Shown piece by piece: positions 35,462 through 43,979 of a stretch of 64,000 nt of DNA. The stretch's first letter is position 1; the number at the start of each line of letters is the position of its first letter. Location: contig CASIBO010000003.1 of assembly GCA_949372755.1 (NCBI GenBank), forward strand, positions 124,001 to 188,000. Direction: 5' to 3'. This DNA is from UBA9926 sp018645765 (GTDB taxonomy: Bacteria; Pseudomonadota; Gammaproteobacteria; Pseudomonadales; Azotimanducaceae). A program made the translations under genes and the position numbers. Below the pieces are notes generated by a model, which had not been told where the DNA came from, did not search any database, and saw only the letters and a program-made list of their open reading frames with translations.

Positions 35462-36208
35462 TTAAAACAGCCGCAAACCGAGACCGCTAAATTGCGCAAC
35501 GTCCGATTCAGTGGGCGTTGTGTAATATCGTCCTGACGCGATCTCTTGAGACAAGCGGTTAGGCGCCCCCTCGCGCTCGCGCTGCTTAATAATCCTCGCC
35601 AGCCTCGGCACGGCGTGCTCATACAAGGCGAGTAACTGGCCGAGGTAATCCCGATTGAGATCCAGTGGCAGAATCTCATAGTCGATCACTGGCCCTGTAT
35701 CGATCCCCTCATCAATAATGTCATGAATGCTGTACCCATAACGAGACCGCTGGTGCAGCATCGACCAAAAAGTCGCCATCACGCCGCGGTACTCTGGCAA
35801 TAACCCCGAATGCAGATTGAGCACCCCAAACCTTGGCACCTTGATCGCCGTCGGTCGCAAAATCGATCCGAACCGAATCGAGACCATCAAATCCGGTTGG
35901 AAAGCTTTCATCGACTCAAAGCCCGAACCCTGGTTCACATCGGTGACGGTTGTGATCGGCACCCCCAATTGCTGAGCCAGCGCACTTTGTATTACCGACC
36001 AGTCCGCGCTCGCTGGCAAGCTCAACTGCGCTTGCAGCAGGCTTTGCTCATGGCTTGCCAAATCCTTAAAGGCGCGGGGCACAGCCCGAGGCGCGCCAAC
36101 CTGCGCCGACTGTAAAACCCGAACCGTTTGGCCTTGGATTAACGGCAATAATCGTTCAAGCGCATAGTAGCTCGGAAAATCTCGATTAATGAGCAGCAAT
36201 AGTCGCAT
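35462..36208 (-). CDS. Formyltransferase-family protein, short
   Basis: 248 residues from ATG 36208. The N-terminal half is Rossmann-like. The formyl-transfer site is present: Asn131 and His133 in VLNLHSGLLPEYRG, and Asp170 in DEGIDTGPVI, matching the Asn-His-Asp triad of methionyl-tRNA formyltransferase and GART. It lacks the C-terminal OB domain of Fmt, so it is unlikely to be the initiator-tRNA enzyme. Related short proteins formylate sugar amines or other small molecules with 10-formyl-THF. It is divergent from the phosphatase-like gene; the starts are about 80 bases apart. Confidence 0.83.
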   Translation of the reverse strand: MRLLLLINRDFPSYYALERLLPLIQGQTVRVLQSAQVGAPRAVPRAFKDLASHEQSLLQAQLSLPASADWSVIQSALAQQLGVPITTVTDVNQGSGFESMKAFQPDLMVSIRFGSILRPTAIKVPRFGVLNLHSGLLPEYRGVMATFWSMLHQRSRYGYSIHDIIDEGIDTGPVIDYEILPLDLNRDYLGQLLALYEHAVPRLARIIKQREREGAPNRLSQEIASGRYYTTPTESDVAQFSGLGLRLF

Positions 36209-36290
36209 TAGAAAAACGCTGTCCCAATTGATTTTGGCTCTGGATCGGTTTTCATTTACAACGCTTTTCGCCTCGTGTCAAAATCGTTTC

Positions 36291-36833
36291 ATGAAACCTT
36301 TTAGTCAATTTTGCTCATCGAGCTGGGCTCAGCTTTGGATTGTTCTGACCCTCGCTGCGGCCGCGCCAGCTTATGGCTCAGAACCCCTCGTCTCCGCCCG
36401 GAACTATCACGAAGTCTCTGAGACTTTAGTCTCATCTGGACAAATCAGCCCGGCCCATATTGCCTCCCTTACGGATGAGCGGGTCGAACTCGTAATTAAT
36501 CTAACGGTTGAAGACACGGATCTCAATGCTCGGGAAGGCTTTGATATCACGGCACTGGGCATTGATTACCTTCATATTCCGGTTGACTGGGACAACCCGA
36601 CAGAGCAGAACTTGCAGCTGTTTATGCATGTCCTAGACGCAGCGGGTGATCAAAAAGTCTTAGTGCATTGCTTTGCCAACTACCGGGCATCGGCCTTCAT
36701 CTACCTCTATCGAACGCTAAAGCAAGGCGTTGCACCCGAGATCGCCCGTAAAGACCTAGATGCCATCTGGCCAAAACCGGCCTGGGCACAATTTCCGCAA
36801 TGGCAGGCCTTCATCGCCGAGAGAACCCTTTAA
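36291..36833 (+). CDS. Exported phosphatase-like protein with HC-x4-R loop
   Basis: 180 residues from ATG 36291; the frame is open to 36189, but this start gives a proper signal peptide (cleavage near PAYGS). The fold reads as a dual-specificity phosphatase: SGQISPAHIASL, VELVINLTVED, LGIDYLHIPVDWDNP (candidate general acid Asp near 100) and the loop VLVHCFANYRASAF. Cys127 and Arg132 are separated by four residues, not the five of the classical CX5R P-loop. Close relatives with HCxxNxR loops exist in proteobacteria, so the loop is a family trait and not an error. Whether they are active phosphatases is unclear. Confidence 0.8.
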   Translation: MKPFSQFCSSSWAQLWIVLTLAAAAPAYGSEPLVSARNYHEVSETLVSSGQISPAHIASLTDERVELVINLTVEDTDLNAREGFDITALGIDYLHIPVDWDNPTEQNLQLFMHVLDAAGDQKVLVHCFANYRASAFIYLYRTLKQGVAPEIARKDLDAIWPKPAWAQFPQWQAFIAERTL

Positions 36834-36919
36834 ATCACCGCGACCGTCCAACAACCTTTAAGTCAGCGCGCGTTGCCGGCCTTTAGATCAACCAATAACC
36901 CACCTTTACAAGGATCATT

Positions 36920-37909
36920 ATGACCACGACCGCCCAAATATTTCATTTAAAACAGACCCCAAAAGGCTTGCCCGACGCGTCCGACTTTGAACTTCGGGAC
37001 ATTCATTTGCCAGCACCCGGTGACAACCAAGTCTTGGTCGAAAATTTATACATGTCGGTTGATCCCTACATGAGAGGTCGGATGCGGTTCATGCCCCCCG
37101 GCTCAAAACTGTTTGGCGCAGCCGTCGGGCGAGTACTCGCGTCAAATAGCCCGACCGTTTCGATTGGAGATTTTGTCCTCAATCCACATAGCTGGCACAG
37201 TCATTTTGTTGATGATGCCCGTGTTGTGACCCAACTCGACCCCGAGCTCGCCCCCTTGCCCAGCTATTTAGGGGTTATGGGCATGCCGGGACTCACCGCT
37301 TGGGGCGGTTTGCTGATTACCGGCGCTTATCAGGATGGCGAAACCCTCTTCGTTTCAGCAGCCTCAGGGGCTGTCGGAAGCCTGGTTGGTCAAATTGCCA
37401 AAATCAAAGGCGGTCGCGTCGTTGGAAGCGCCGGGAGCGACGATAAAGTTCAAACCCTGATCAATGATTTTGGTTTTGACCACGCCTTTAACTATCGCAC
37501 GGACGATCCCCTAACAGAACTCAAAAAGGGCGCGCCAGACGGCATTGATGTTTACTTTGAAAACGTTGGCGGGCCACAATTAGAGGCTGCCTTAACCCAT
37601 ATGCGGCCCCATGGACGAATTCCGATCTGCGGCATGATTGCCCACTATAACGACCACGGTGAAGCAACGCCCGGTCCTCGAAATCTCACCGAAACCATCT
37701 ACAAATTCATCACCCTCAAGGGCTTTGTTGTCTCGGCCTTTGAATCAAAACGGGCGGAATTTCAACAACAGATGGCAGGCTGGATCAAGTCTGGCGACGT
37801 TCGTTATGAAGAGACGATTTTTGAGGGTTTGGCGTCGGCTCCAGAGGCATTCATCGGACTCTTCTCGGGCGAAAATAAAGGCAAGATGCTGGTGCATATA
37901 GCCGATTAA
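36920..37909 (+). CDS. NADP-dependent MDR oxidoreductase (prostaglandin reductase / CurA-like)
   Basis: 329 residues from ATG 36920, with AAGGA about seven bases upstream. It is a zinc-free medium-chain reductase: SVDPYMRGRM near 48, GMPGLTAWGGL near 122, nucleotide-binding SAASGAVGSLVGQIAK, IDVYFENVGGPQLEAAL and the C-terminal ENKGKMLVHI. The family (leukotriene B4 dehydrogenase, E. coli CurA and YncB relatives) reduces alpha,beta-unsaturated ketones and aldehydes with NADPH. It may detoxify reactive carbonyls or feed ketones to BVMOs; the latter is inference. It stands alone on its strand before a serine hydrolase. Confidence 0.92.
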   Translation: MTTTAQIFHLKQTPKGLPDASDFELRDIHLPAPGDNQVLVENLYMSVDPYMRGRMRFMPPGSKLFGAAVGRVLASNSPTVSIGDFVLNPHSWHSHFVDDARVVTQLDPELAPLPSYLGVMGMPGLTAWGGLLITGAYQDGETLFVSAASGAVGSLVGQIAKIKGGRVVGSAGSDDKVQTLINDFGFDHAFNYRTDDPLTELKKGAPDGIDVYFENVGGPQLEAALTHMRPHGRIPICGMIAHYNDHGEATPGPRNLTETIYKFITLKGFVVSAFESKRAEFQQQMAGWIKSGDVRYEETIFEGLASAPEAFIGLFSGENKGKMLVHIAD

Positions 37910-38060
37910 GGCGCGTGCATCGTGGTAGCACGGTTTGAGTCAGGCCCTTGGTTGGATTTAAACCGCGATTTTGGATGACGGTAAGTTTTGCAAGCGATCG
38001 GCCCATTCAATTTTATTCGGGATTTCAATTAAACCAACAGGTCATTCACAGGAGGCCCCC

Positions 38061-39239
38061 ATGTCACGATCCGACAGGATGCAAGCCGCGGCACAACACT
38101 TCATTGATCAAAAACAGTTCGCAGGCATTGAATGGCAGGTGAACGTCGCAGGCCGGATCTTAACGCACGGGCACGCCGGGGCCGCCAATGCAGACCAGTC
38201 CTCGCCCATTCCAACCGATGCGCTGTACCGCATTTATTCCATGACCAAGCCGGTTGTCTCGGTTCTGGCACTCATGCTGATTGAAGCTGGCAGGCTTCGC
38301 CTGTACGACTTTCTGCCGAAATTTAATCGCGCCTTTGCCATGATGAAGGTCCTGAGCCCAGATGGGACTTTGGCGCCGGCGCAGCGCCCCATAACAATAG
38401 AGGACCTCTTAACCCATCGAGCGGGGTTTACTTATGAGTTCATTACCGGTTGTCATATTGCCCCAGGCTATGATGCGATTGCTTTGTCAGAAGATGGCGC
38501 TGTGTCGCTCGATGAGATGATGTCAAAACTGGCCGCGCAACCGCTGGCGTTTCAGCCTGGTAGCCAGTTTCGGTATAGCGTAGCAACCGATGTGCTCGCG
38601 CATGTGATTGAAAAAGCAACTGGGGAACGCTTGGATGATTTACTTCGGGAACACCTCTTCGAACCGCTTCAGATGCAGGATACCGGATTCTGTATCGCCC
38701 TTGACCAACAGGATCGCTTGATGCCGATGTTCGGCGTCAGCAACCTCCGAGACCTATCCCCTATGAACCCGCCGATGGAACAGACCCTCACCGCCATTGA
38801 CGTCGATGGCATGTACCCTGCTGCGGATTCAAATTTTCGGCGCGGCGGTCACGGTTTGTTTTCAACCACCTCGGATTATCTAAAATTTGCGACCATGCTC
38901 TTGGACGGCAAGACAGTCTCAGGAGAGGTGCTTCTCTCCCGCACCATGCTCAAGATGATGCAAGCCAACCGAATTCCTGAGCACCAACTGCCGTTAAAAA
39001 TTGGCTTAGGCCCATTACCGGGCTATGGCTGGGGCCTGACGGGTCGGGTGATGCTCGATACCGGCCAGGCCATGTCCCTGACCAACAACGGCGAATTTGG
39101 CTGGTCGGGTGCCGCAGCCACTTATTTTTGGGTCGATCCCGCTGAATCCATGGTTGGTGTCATCATGACCCAATACCTTGGCTCGATTCTCCCCCTATCC
39201 GAGGCGCTTCGCACAGCGGCCTACCAGATGTTAGATTAA
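38061..39239 (+). CDS. Serine hydrolase, class C beta-lactamase / esterase family
   Basis: 392 residues from ATG 38061, with a perfect AGGAGG five bases upstream; the earlier in-frame start at 37971 lacks one. Active-site motif SMTK (Ser60, Lys63), Tyr172 in FRYSVATDVL replacing YxN, and a terminal GWSGAAATYFWVDP box corresponding to the KTG/HxG region. There is no signal peptide, so it is likely a cytoplasmic esterase (EstB-like) rather than a beta-lactamase. It begins a run of plus-strand genes with the phosphotransferase 45 bases downstream. Confidence 0.9.
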   Translation: MSRSDRMQAAAQHFIDQKQFAGIEWQVNVAGRILTHGHAGAANADQSSPIPTDALYRIYSMTKPVVSVLALMLIEAGRLRLYDFLPKFNRAFAMMKVLSPDGTLAPAQRPITIEDLLTHRAGFTYEFITGCHIAPGYDAIALSEDGAVSLDEMMSKLAAQPLAFQPGSQFRYSVATDVLAHVIEKATGERLDDLLREHLFEPLQMQDTGFCIALDQQDRLMPMFGVSNLRDLSPMNPPMEQTLTAIDVDGMYPAADSNFRRGGHGLFSTTSDYLKFATMLLDGKTVSGEVLLSRTMLKMMQANRIPEHQLPLKIGLGPLPGYGWGLTGRVMLDTGQAMSLTNNGEFGWSGAAATYFWVDPAESMVGVIMTQYLGSILPLSEALRTAAYQMLD

Positions 39240-39284
39240 TCACCAGCGCAACAATTTGATCATTGCCATTTGCGGGAGAGCATC

Positions 39285-40325
39285 ATGGAAATAGCACCAG
39301 AGGGTTACCAGGTTTCAGCCGTTGAAGACTGGGTACGCGCCGAAGTCCCCGAACTCACACCCCCGTTTCGCTGGACTCGACTTGAGGGTGGTCACTCTAA
39401 CCTGACCTACCAAATTGAAGATGCACGAGGGCAACTCGCCGTAATCCGACGACCACCCCAAGGCGAGCTCCTGCCGAAAGCCCACGATATGAGCCGAGAA
39501 TGGGCCCTGATCAAGGCATTATCGAGCACGAACGTCCCCGTTCCAAAACCCTTCGGCTTCTGTGAAGACCCTGACGTCACCGGCGCCTGGTTTTACATTA
39601 TGGGCATGATCGATGGCAAACCCTTATACAACAGCGAGGACACCCGCGCGCTGGTCCCCGAGGCCAAACGAGAAACCCTCGCTTTTTCTTTCTTTGATGC
39701 CCTAGCCGACCTGCACCAGGTGGATCCCGATGCGGTAGGTCTGGGAACGCTTGGGAAAAGGGACTCTTATGTCGGCAGGCAAGTGAAGACTTGGTATCGT
39801 TCTTGGACCTCGTCCGTTAACGGCGCCCAATATGACGATGACCGCGCGCATCATCTGCAAAACTATTTCCTAGAAAACCTGCCAGACCAGGGCCCTATCC
39901 GCGTTGTGCATGGCGACTATGGGCTCCATAACTGCCTTTTTGGATCGGATTGCACCGTTGCCGCTGTGGTTGATTGGGAAATTTCGACCCTTGGCGATCC
40001 GCTGGCCGATCTGGCTTACGCCTTAAACCCCTGGCCAGATCCCAGCGATCAGCGCCCGATTACGCCGGACGCGGCAACGAGCCTCCCGGGGTTTCCCGGC
40101 CGAGGTGAATTAGCCGAGCGTTACGCCCAAAGAACGGGACGAGACTTGTCAAATCTGCCGTACTACATTGCGTTTAACCGCTGGAAAACGGCCTGTATCG
40201 TGCACGGCGTCTATGCGCGCTATATGGAAGGCAAAAAAAGCACCGAAGGGGTTGATCTCGACCTGCTCAAATCTCGCATCGACCTGTCATTAGAGCTGGC
40301 CGACGAGGCAATCCAAAAAGCGTAA
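39285..40325 (+). CDS. Phosphotransferase family protein, ACAD10/11 N-domain-like
   Basis: 346 residues from ATG 39285, behind GGGAG; a TTG at 39270 is in frame. Aminoglycoside-phosphotransferase fold: LEGGHSNLTYQI (nucleotide loop), AVIRRPP, catalytic loop HGDYGLHN (209-216) and DWEISTLGDPLADLAY (Asp230). This type is found fused to acyl-CoA dehydrogenases in animals (ACAD10/11), where it phosphorylates 4-hydroxyacyl-CoAs. A role in 4-hydroxy acid breakdown would fit the neighbouring beta-oxidation genes but is inference. It probably shares a transcript with the serine hydrolase. Confidence 0.9.
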   Translation: MEIAPEGYQVSAVEDWVRAEVPELTPPFRWTRLEGGHSNLTYQIEDARGQLAVIRRPPQGELLPKAHDMSREWALIKALSSTNVPVPKPFGFCEDPDVTGAWFYIMGMIDGKPLYNSEDTRALVPEAKRETLAFSFFDALADLHQVDPDAVGLGTLGKRDSYVGRQVKTWYRSWTSSVNGAQYDDDRAHHLQNYFLENLPDQGPIRVVHGDYGLHNCLFGSDCTVAAVVDWEISTLGDPLADLAYALNPWPDPSDQRPITPDAATSLPGFPGRGELAERYAQRTGRDLSNLPYYIAFNRWKTACIVHGVYARYMEGKKSTEGVDLDLLKSRIDLSLELADEAIQKA

Positions 40326-40356
40326 TACCCAGAAGAGGCCGTTGACCGCCTGCGAG

Positions 40357-40380
40357 AAACCGTTTTGAACCGGTTTTTAA
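40357..40380 (+). terminator. Candidate intrinsic terminator after the phosphotransferase gene
   Basis: AAACCG (40357-40362) pairs with CGGTTT (40371-40376) around an eight-base loop and is followed by further T residues, 31 bases after the stop. The stem is short, so it would be a weak terminator. Confidence 0.45.
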
Positions 40381-40465
40381 ACGTCTCAGTGGCACGCCCG
40401 ACTTACTACTCAGTCGCGGCGCCAAGCCTTAAACGGGTCCCGTACGCCCAAAAGATGAAACGACT

Positions 40466-41794
40466 ATGACCCGTTATCCAATCTTGGGATTTATTCTCCT
40501 AACCCTCGCCCTACCTCTTTCTGCAGAGGACGCCCCACTTCGTTTATCCCGGTCAGATTATGCTGACCGCTTGCAAGGGTTTTGGCTCGGCCAGAACATT
40601 GCGAATTGGACTGGCCTCGTCACAGAAATGGATGCGGTTGGCACGCCTGAAACCTTACCGTTTTATACCGATTCGGATTGGGGATCGCTTGATCGACGGT
40701 CCGTTTGGGGCGACTTTGTCTCGCACACTGACCGAATTGACTTCTACTTTGAACCCCCCGGAACCCCTTGGGGGGCAGACGATGATACCGACATTGAATA
40801 CCTGTACAGCTTTCTACATCACCATCACAAAACCAGTAAGCTATCCGCTGAGCAAATCCGTGATGGCTGGTTGACGCATATCTATTCTGAGACCGATGCG
40901 CCACTTCATCAAAAATTTCCAGACTCCATACCCGTCATTGAAAACTTTTTATGGGTCTCCAATGAGCGGGCTCGCCAACTGATGACCCAGGGCATGCGCC
41001 CGCCCAACACGAGTGCACCAGCGCACAATCGGATGCATTCGATGATTGATGCCCAACTAACCACGGAGATTTTTGGGCTGCTCGCGCCCGGCCGCCCAGA
41101 TACGGCGCGGGATATAGCCCACCTCCCCATTCGAACGACGGCCCAAGGGGAAGCAGAATGGGTCGCACAGTTTTATGTGGTGATGCACAGCCTTGCAGCA
41201 AGGGTCGACCCAACCCTGACCCGCCAGGAGCAAACCCAATGGTTAGCTGATCAGGCAAGTCGGACATTGCCGCCAGACTCAGCCGCGGCAAAAATTTACC
41301 AATTCGTTGCGCGTCACTACCGGCAGCAGCCCGGTCAATGGGCGCTCGCGCGTGATGCCATTTATCAACGATACCAGTTGACCGGTGCTGACAACTACCA
41401 ATACCAAGCGCCGTTTGATGCCCTCATTAACTTTGCCGCGAGCCTCGTAAGCTGGTTCTATGGCCAGGGCGATATTGTTCGCACCATCCAAATCGCGACC
41501 CTTGCGGGTTGGGACTCCGACAACCCAAGTGCGACCTGGGGCGGGCTTTTAGGCTTTATGCTCGGCATCAATGGTGTGAAAGCGGCCTTTGCGCTCGAGG
41601 ATGTTTCGAGCACCTACTGGATACACCGAACCCGGCGTCAGTTTCCCGATAGGACGCCCGATCAGGATGGAGAAGATAGTTTTGCCCTCATGGCAGCACG
41701 CGATCTGCAGACCATTGATCGCATTGTCGTTGAGCGAATGGGCGGGCAACTCGATCGACGTAACGATGAGTGGATCATACCGCTGGCGCCTTGA
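40466..41794 (+). CDS. Exported ADP-ribosylglycohydrolase-family protein
   Basis: 442 residues from ATG 40466. A signal peptide ends near PLSAED, so the protein is periplasmic or secreted. The ADP-ribosylglycohydrolase core is recognisable by FWLGQNIANWTG, the metal-binding WGADDDTDIEYLYSF (Asp105-Asp109) and the C-terminal TLAGWDSDNPSATWGGLLGFMLG (DxD/N pair). Typical members remove ADP-ribose from proteins in the cytosol using two Mg2+. An exported member more likely acts on a glycan or other N/O-glycosidic bond. No ADP-ribosyltransferase gene is near. The function is therefore only assigned to superfamily level. Confidence 0.83.
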   Translation: MTRYPILGFILLTLALPLSAEDAPLRLSRSDYADRLQGFWLGQNIANWTGLVTEMDAVGTPETLPFYTDSDWGSLDRRSVWGDFVSHTDRIDFYFEPPGTPWGADDDTDIEYLYSFLHHHHKTSKLSAEQIRDGWLTHIYSETDAPLHQKFPDSIPVIENFLWVSNERARQLMTQGMRPPNTSAPAHNRMHSMIDAQLTTEIFGLLAPGRPDTARDIAHLPIRTTAQGEAEWVAQFYVVMHSLAARVDPTLTRQEQTQWLADQASRTLPPDSAAAKIYQFVARHYRQQPGQWALARDAIYQRYQLTGADNYQYQAPFDALINFAASLVSWFYGQGDIVRTIQIATLAGWDSDNPSATWGGLLGFMLGINGVKAAFALEDVSSTYWIHRTRRQFPDRTPDQDGEDSFALMAARDLQTIDRIVVERMGGQLDRRNDEWIIPLAP

Positions 41795-42018
41795 TAGCGG
41801 GACCTTGCAGCCTACCGGTTAACGCTCATCGACGCCCTTTTACGGTTTTTTGGCTCTGGGTCTTGGAAACCGCGGCTTCGGGATTAGGTCTCAGGCCTTG
41901 CGGCTCAGAGTTTTAGGCGTCACCGGCCGCCTCAATCACGCTTCAAGAACCCCCGATCGCTCACAAAAAGCCTTCGGACAAGTGTCCTGGGGAGCAGCGC
42001 AACAAATTGATCAGCTGA

Positions 42019-43053
42019 TTAGGCGTAGTAAGGATTGTGACCTGATTTTAACTGCTTCAGTAATCGAGACAGCTGCCAGCCCAATCGCAAGCGTTGCCAC
42101 CATGACCCGCCACCAAACACCTCGAGCATATTAGCCGGCAAGACACTTCGGTAGGGCTTAATGTCGTAGCGCTTACGAATATCCTCAATCGAATGCTGCC
42201 ATTCAGCCTCCCATTCAATCTCCATCATCGCCGGGACTTGCCGTCCATGTCGCCAGGCTTCGAGTATTAACTGTAGCAGCAATGCGAACGAGCGCGGCGT
42301 ACCGACATGCGCCTTCATCAAAACCACCGCTAGGAACATTGCGGAATAGTTGTGACCAAATTGTGCTAATTGGAAGGCGGAGATTGCGATTTCATGAGAA
42401 CCGCTTGTGCTGTAGCCAGCGGCCAAGTGCCAAACATCGTGCATTTGCAGGATCCGCACGTTGAGGTAGCGCAGCGCCGGAGGCAGTTCGGAGAGCTGAA
42501 TCGCATCACGATCCAGAACTTCAAGGTCATACCCGTTATCAACGACCATCTGATACAGCGTATACCCTAAGCTGTTCTTTGGTGTCGTCCCCAGCGCCTT
42601 CAAGTCGGTATGCCCCGGCACGGCGCGCGTTTTAGCAGCGCTAGCACCAGGGTGTTGTGCCGCGGCCGCTTCACTCAAATCCAGCATCGAGCTGTGAACC
42701 GCGCCGCCAAGGCCCGCAACGGCCGCTGTAATGCTCATCGCATCAAAATTCTTCTGATCAATAACTGACCAAAAAGCCTGCCAAAAAGAAGGTTCTAACG
42801 GCGCACTCGACAGGTTGTCTGGCTCAGCAGGGATCGCGGGGACGAGCCCCTTTTCCGCCCCGAGCCAGGCGTTGGCCAACGCATCAAATATCGGGGTAAT
42901 GGCCTGTGGACACGCGAACGCAGCCCAACACACCGCCGCTAAGATCTGCTCACGACCGATGGCGTCATCCTGGCGGACTTTCGCAACCGCTCCAGCAATG
43001 CTGTCATAGTCCGGCATCCCGACCGTGCCCTCAAAGACTTGCCGATTTTGCAT
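42019..43053 (-). CDS. Coq4-family ubiquinone biosynthesis protein
   Basis: 344 residues from ATG 43053, behind AGGAG; longer starts to 43119 are possible. The Coq4 signature HDxxH-x11-E is exact: His205-Asp206, His209, Glu221 in MHDVWHLAAGYSTSGSHE. Flanking residues FQLAQFGHNYSAMFLAV and the helical C-terminus agree with the family. The N-terminal 100 residues are an extra helical region not typical of the roughly 230-residue eukaryotic Coq4. Coq4 binds polyprenyl lipid and has been shown to act in C1 decarboxylation/hydroxylation of CoQ precursors; in bacteria its role is less settled. It is alone on its strand. Confidence 0.85.
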   Translation of the reverse strand: MQNRQVFEGTVGMPDYDSIAGAVAKVRQDDAIGREQILAAVCWAAFACPQAITPIFDALANAWLGAEKGLVPAIPAEPDNLSSAPLEPSFWQAFWSVIDQKNFDAMSITAAVAGLGGAVHSSMLDLSEAAAAQHPGASAAKTRAVPGHTDLKALGTTPKNSLGYTLYQMVVDNGYDLEVLDRDAIQLSELPPALRYLNVRILQMHDVWHLAAGYSTSGSHEIAISAFQLAQFGHNYSAMFLAVVLMKAHVGTPRSFALLLQLILEAWRHGRQVPAMMEIEWEAEWQHSIEDIRKRYDIKPYRSVLPANMLEVFGGGSWWQRLRLGWQLSRLLKQLKSGHNPYYA

Positions 43054-43472
43054 CCTCTTGCCGCTCCTACCGATCATATTTTTTTGCTTATTAAGCCATG
43101 ACTCTCCACCCTCTGCCAAGCCGCGTCACAAGACCTTATGAAACGCTGAGGTGAAACGGTGAGCAAGGGGGTTTCCGCACCCCTTTTTTAGGTAGGCCTT
43201 GCAGGCTCCGCCTGCCGTTAATCTCATTGTCCAGCCCTTTTAACCCATCAACACATCCGGGAATTACCTCAAACGGTACCTCATACGACACCCAATCCTT
43301 TCATCCCTGACGGCCGCAATGAGATGCTCATATTCATCACAATCTTGGATCATCCGCCGGGATTTCACCCAATCGGGCGCTTGGTATCTTCAACACATTC
43401 CGCTCGCCCAACCATCGCCTTTAATTTGGCAAGGTTCGTTGCGAGTTCAGACGAAGGCGTGCGTTACCCAGC
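43054..43472. other. Intergenic region, about 420 bases, with hairpins
   Basis: It lies between two minus-strand genes. It contains the terminator-like hairpin at 43165-43189 and a second small hairpin, GCAGGC-TCC-GCCTGC (43201-43215). No open frame is convincing; a long plus-strand frame from 43319 is the antisense of dgkA. Confidence 0.4.
43165..43189 (+). terminator. Terminator-like hairpin without an obvious gene
   Basis: AAGGGG (43165-43170) pairs with CCCCTT (43180-43185) and is followed by a run of six T on the plus strand. The nearest plus-strand gene ends 1.4 kb upstream, so its target transcript is unknown. On the minus strand there is no T tract. Confidence 0.4.
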
Positions 43473-43853
43473 CTAAGACAAGACATTTTCATACAGAATC
43501 GCGCCCCAAACCAAAACGAACAAGAGTAGCGCCATCAAAACCGCTGCCGAGCCAACATCCTTCGCCCGTCCAGAGAGCTCGTGCCTTTCTAAACCGATGC
43601 GATCAACAACCAGTTCGATCCCGGTATTCAGAAGCTCGACCATTAAAACAATCAACATCGCGCCCAAAAGCAGAATCAACTCTACTGTGTCGCTCGCAAC
43701 CCAGAATGCCGCTGGCCCCAAAAAAGCAAGCGCCAGCACTTCGCAACGGAAAGCCTCCTCAGCCTGAAACGCAGCCCTTAACCCCCTTATTGAGTGGATC
43801 GTCGTTTGAATACCCCGGCGATAAAGTAGACCTAACAACCCTTTCTCTGACAT
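43473..43853 (-). CDS. dgkA: Diacylglycerol kinase DgkA
   Basis: 126 residues from ATG 43853; GTG 43862 is an alternative. The length and three membrane helices (about 40-55, 58-74 and 104-122) match E. coli DgkA. Conserved active-site residues are present: Glu33-x-x-Arg in AEEAFRCE, Glu73, Asn76 and Glu80 in VELLNTGIELVVDRIG, and HELSGRAKDVGSAAV. It phosphorylates diacylglycerol produced when membrane-derived oligosaccharides or lipopolysaccharide are decorated. Assignment is secure. Confidence 0.95.
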   Translation of the reverse strand: MSEKGLLGLLYRRGIQTTIHSIRGLRAAFQAEEAFRCEVLALAFLGPAAFWVASDTVELILLLGAMLIVLMVELLNTGIELVVDRIGLERHELSGRAKDVGSAAVLMALLLFVLVWGAILYENVLS

Positions 43854-43979
43854 GCCACCCACCGTTTTATGATGTAAATGTTAGCTCGCCTTTACGGCAG
43901 GCAATGTTTTTGACTGCGCGGCCGACAGCAAACAACTGATGGGCAGAACCTCGCATAAACCAGTGTTTTACCATGACGC

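Noticed and set aside
35341..35679. 112-codon minus-strand frame
   Set aside because: Overlaps the formyltransferase gene in another frame; Arg/Ser/Cys-rich shadow.
43319..43939. 206-codon plus-strand frame
   Set aside because: Antisense to dgkA, which is certain; composition is Pro/Arg/Ser-rich.
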